Origin: Sphingomonas sp. DG1-23
GTDB lineage: Bacteria; Pseudomonadota; Alphaproteobacteria; Sphingomonadales; Sphingomonadaceae
Assembly (NCBI RefSeq): GCF_030730875.1
Contig: NZ_JAVAMA010000001.1
Coordinates: 62,001 to 126,000, forward strand
Direction: 5' to 3'
Length of the DNA: 64,000 nt
The first letter of the stretch is position 1, and every line of letters starts with the position of its first letter. Shown piece after piece: positions 63,162 through 64,000 of this stretch. Position numbers and translations under genes: made by a program. The notes beneath the pieces are model-generated. The model was given only the letters and a program-made list of their open reading frames with translations, made no database searches and was not told the DNA's origin.

Positions 63162-64000
63162 ATGATGACCAACAAGCATGCCACCGCCATCCTGCGCACC
63201 GGCGCGTCCTTCGCGGCGCTCGCGCTGGCCACGACCTGGGGCCACGCTGCAGCCGCGCAAGGTGCCGAGCCTGTCGCCGAGGCGCAGACTGCCGTCGCAG
63301 GAGGCGATGCCGGCGCAACGCAGGAAAGCGATATCGTCGTCACCGGCTATCGCGCGTCGCTGCGCAGCGCGATCCGCGAGAAGCGCGACGCCACCGTCCA
63401 GATCGACGCGATCAACGCCGAGGACATCGCCGACTTCCCCGACGCCAATCTCGCAGAATCGCTCCAGCGTCTACCCGGCGTCTCGATCGATCGCGACAAT
63501 GGCGAAGGCCGCAAGATCACCGTCCGCGGGCTCGGCGGCGACTTCAACCGCACCCGCCTCAACGGCCTCGAAGCGCTGTCGACCGCGGGCTCCAACGATG
63601 CCGGCAGCAGCCCCAATCGCAGCCGCGAGTTCGATTACAATACCTTCGCGTCGGAACTGTTCAGTTCGCTGAAGGTGCAGAAGACGCCGTCGGCGGAAAC
63701 CGACGAAGGCTCGCTCGCCGCGACGATCGACCTGCAGACCGCGCGCCCGTTCGATTACGCCAAATCGGCCTTCGCGCTGTCGGGCGAAGGCAGCTACCAG
63801 CAGAACAGCAAGAAATGGGATCCGCGCATCGCCGGACTCGCCTCGACTCGCTTCTTCGACGGTTCGATGGGCTTTCTCGTCTCGGGCGCGTGGAGCAGAT
63901 CGAAGAACGAGCTCGATCAATATCGCCGCGCGCCGGGCCAGGCCGATTATCTCTACCGCAATTCGGACTTTCTCGGCGCCGAAAACCCGCAGCGCGCCGG
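63162..64000 (+). CDS. TonB-dependent receptor, Xanthomonas/Caulobacter sugar type, 5' part
   Basis: The first 279 residues of an outer-membrane receptor cut by the window end. I read the frame from ATG 63162 (ATG 63165 is also possible). It has a signal peptide (ASFAALALATTWGHAAAAQG), then the TonB box-like SDIVVTGYRASLRSAIREKR and plug motif DIADFPDANLAESLQRLPGV, followed by SIDRDNGEGRKITVRGLGGD. These match the TonB-Xanth-Caul family that imports plant oligosaccharides such as pectin, xylan or maltodextrin products. LacI-like palindromes upstream support sugar control. No coding errors are seen. Confidence 0.92.
   Translation, partial: MMTNKHATAILRTGASFAALALATTWGHAAAAQGAEPVAEAQTAVAGGDAGATQESDIVVTGYRASLRSAIREKRDATVQIDAINAEDIADFPDANLAESLQRLPGVSIDRDNGEGRKITVRGLGGDFNRTRLNGLEALSTAGSNDAGSSPNRSREFDYNTFASELFSSLKVQKTPSAETDEGSLAATIDLQTARPFDYAKSAFALSGEGSYQQNSKKWDPRIAGLASTRFFDGSMGFLVSGAWSRSKNELDQYRRAPGQADYLYRNSDFLGAENPQRA

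Overview
The window reads as ordinary chromosome of a GC-rich alphaproteobacterium of the order Sphingomonadales (Sphingomonas-like). This is inferred from two large TonB-dependent receptors, one of the Xanthomonas/Caulobacter sugar type, a self-standing F1-ATPase operon, a split cobalamin-dependent methionine synthase, a PhaR/thiolase cluster, plant cell-wall sugar genes and many short palindromic intergenic repeats. No phage, conjugative element, insertion sequence, CRISPR array or rRNA operon is visible. Coding density is high and most neighbouring genes overlap by 1 or 4 bases.

Left end (1-5.3 kb): a broken-off oligogalacturonate lyase faces a GPH-type sugar symporter and a five-bladed-propeller glycosidase, a small pectin/hemicellulose set. 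A tRNA-Gly(TCC) and hemW follow. 5.3-13 kb is housekeeping: an LpoA-like lipoprotein divergent from rsmI, then yraN, gshB, a DedA membrane protein, xerC and fructose-6-phosphate aldolase, plus two envelope proteins. 13-20 kb holds priA, a TPR metalloprotease, a membrane-anchored trypsin-like protease, a DUF1203 protein and ada. 20-23.2 kb is a second sugar locus: a hexuronate-type MFS transporter and a GH43 beta-xylosidase behind a perfect GTTAGCGCTAAC operator. A PilZ protein and a RhlE-type helicase follow.

26.6-32.2 kb is the F1 ATP synthase operon atpH-A-G-(lipoprotein)-D-C. It contains palindromic repeats immediately after atpA and atpD and an extra lipoprotein gene between atpG and atpD. 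32.3-39 kb carries a cpaF ATPase without other pilus genes, an aspartyl protease with PDZ domain, a periplasmic propeller, a secreted methyltransferase-fold protein and a soluble chemoreceptor-tip/Cache protein. 39-42 kb is a polyhydroxyalkanoate-related set (phaR, a short PhaC-like hydrolase, phaA). 42-52 kb holds a large TonB-dependent receptor, a prolyl-4-hydroxylase-like dioxygenase, alr, an MHS transporter, a YbiI-type zinc-finger protein, an ABC-F ATPase and a GFA protein.

52.4-58.2 kb is a methionine-cycle operon on the minus strand: an ArsR-regulator/methyltransferase fusion, metF, metH (homocysteine half) and metH (folate/B12/activation half), behind a 22-bp perfect palindrome. The right end carries two tiny lipoproteins, an aldo/keto reductase, a histidine phosphatase, NAD(P)HX dehydratase, a second GFA protein divergent from a WYL regulator, and the start of a sugar-type TonB receptor behind several LacI-like palindromes.

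No new multi-gene system is evident. The points most worth a second look are the repeats placed after the two three-copy ATP synthase subunits, the four convergent gene pairs that share a CTAG double stop, the inverted-order chemoreceptor/Cache protein, and several unassigned palindromic operators.
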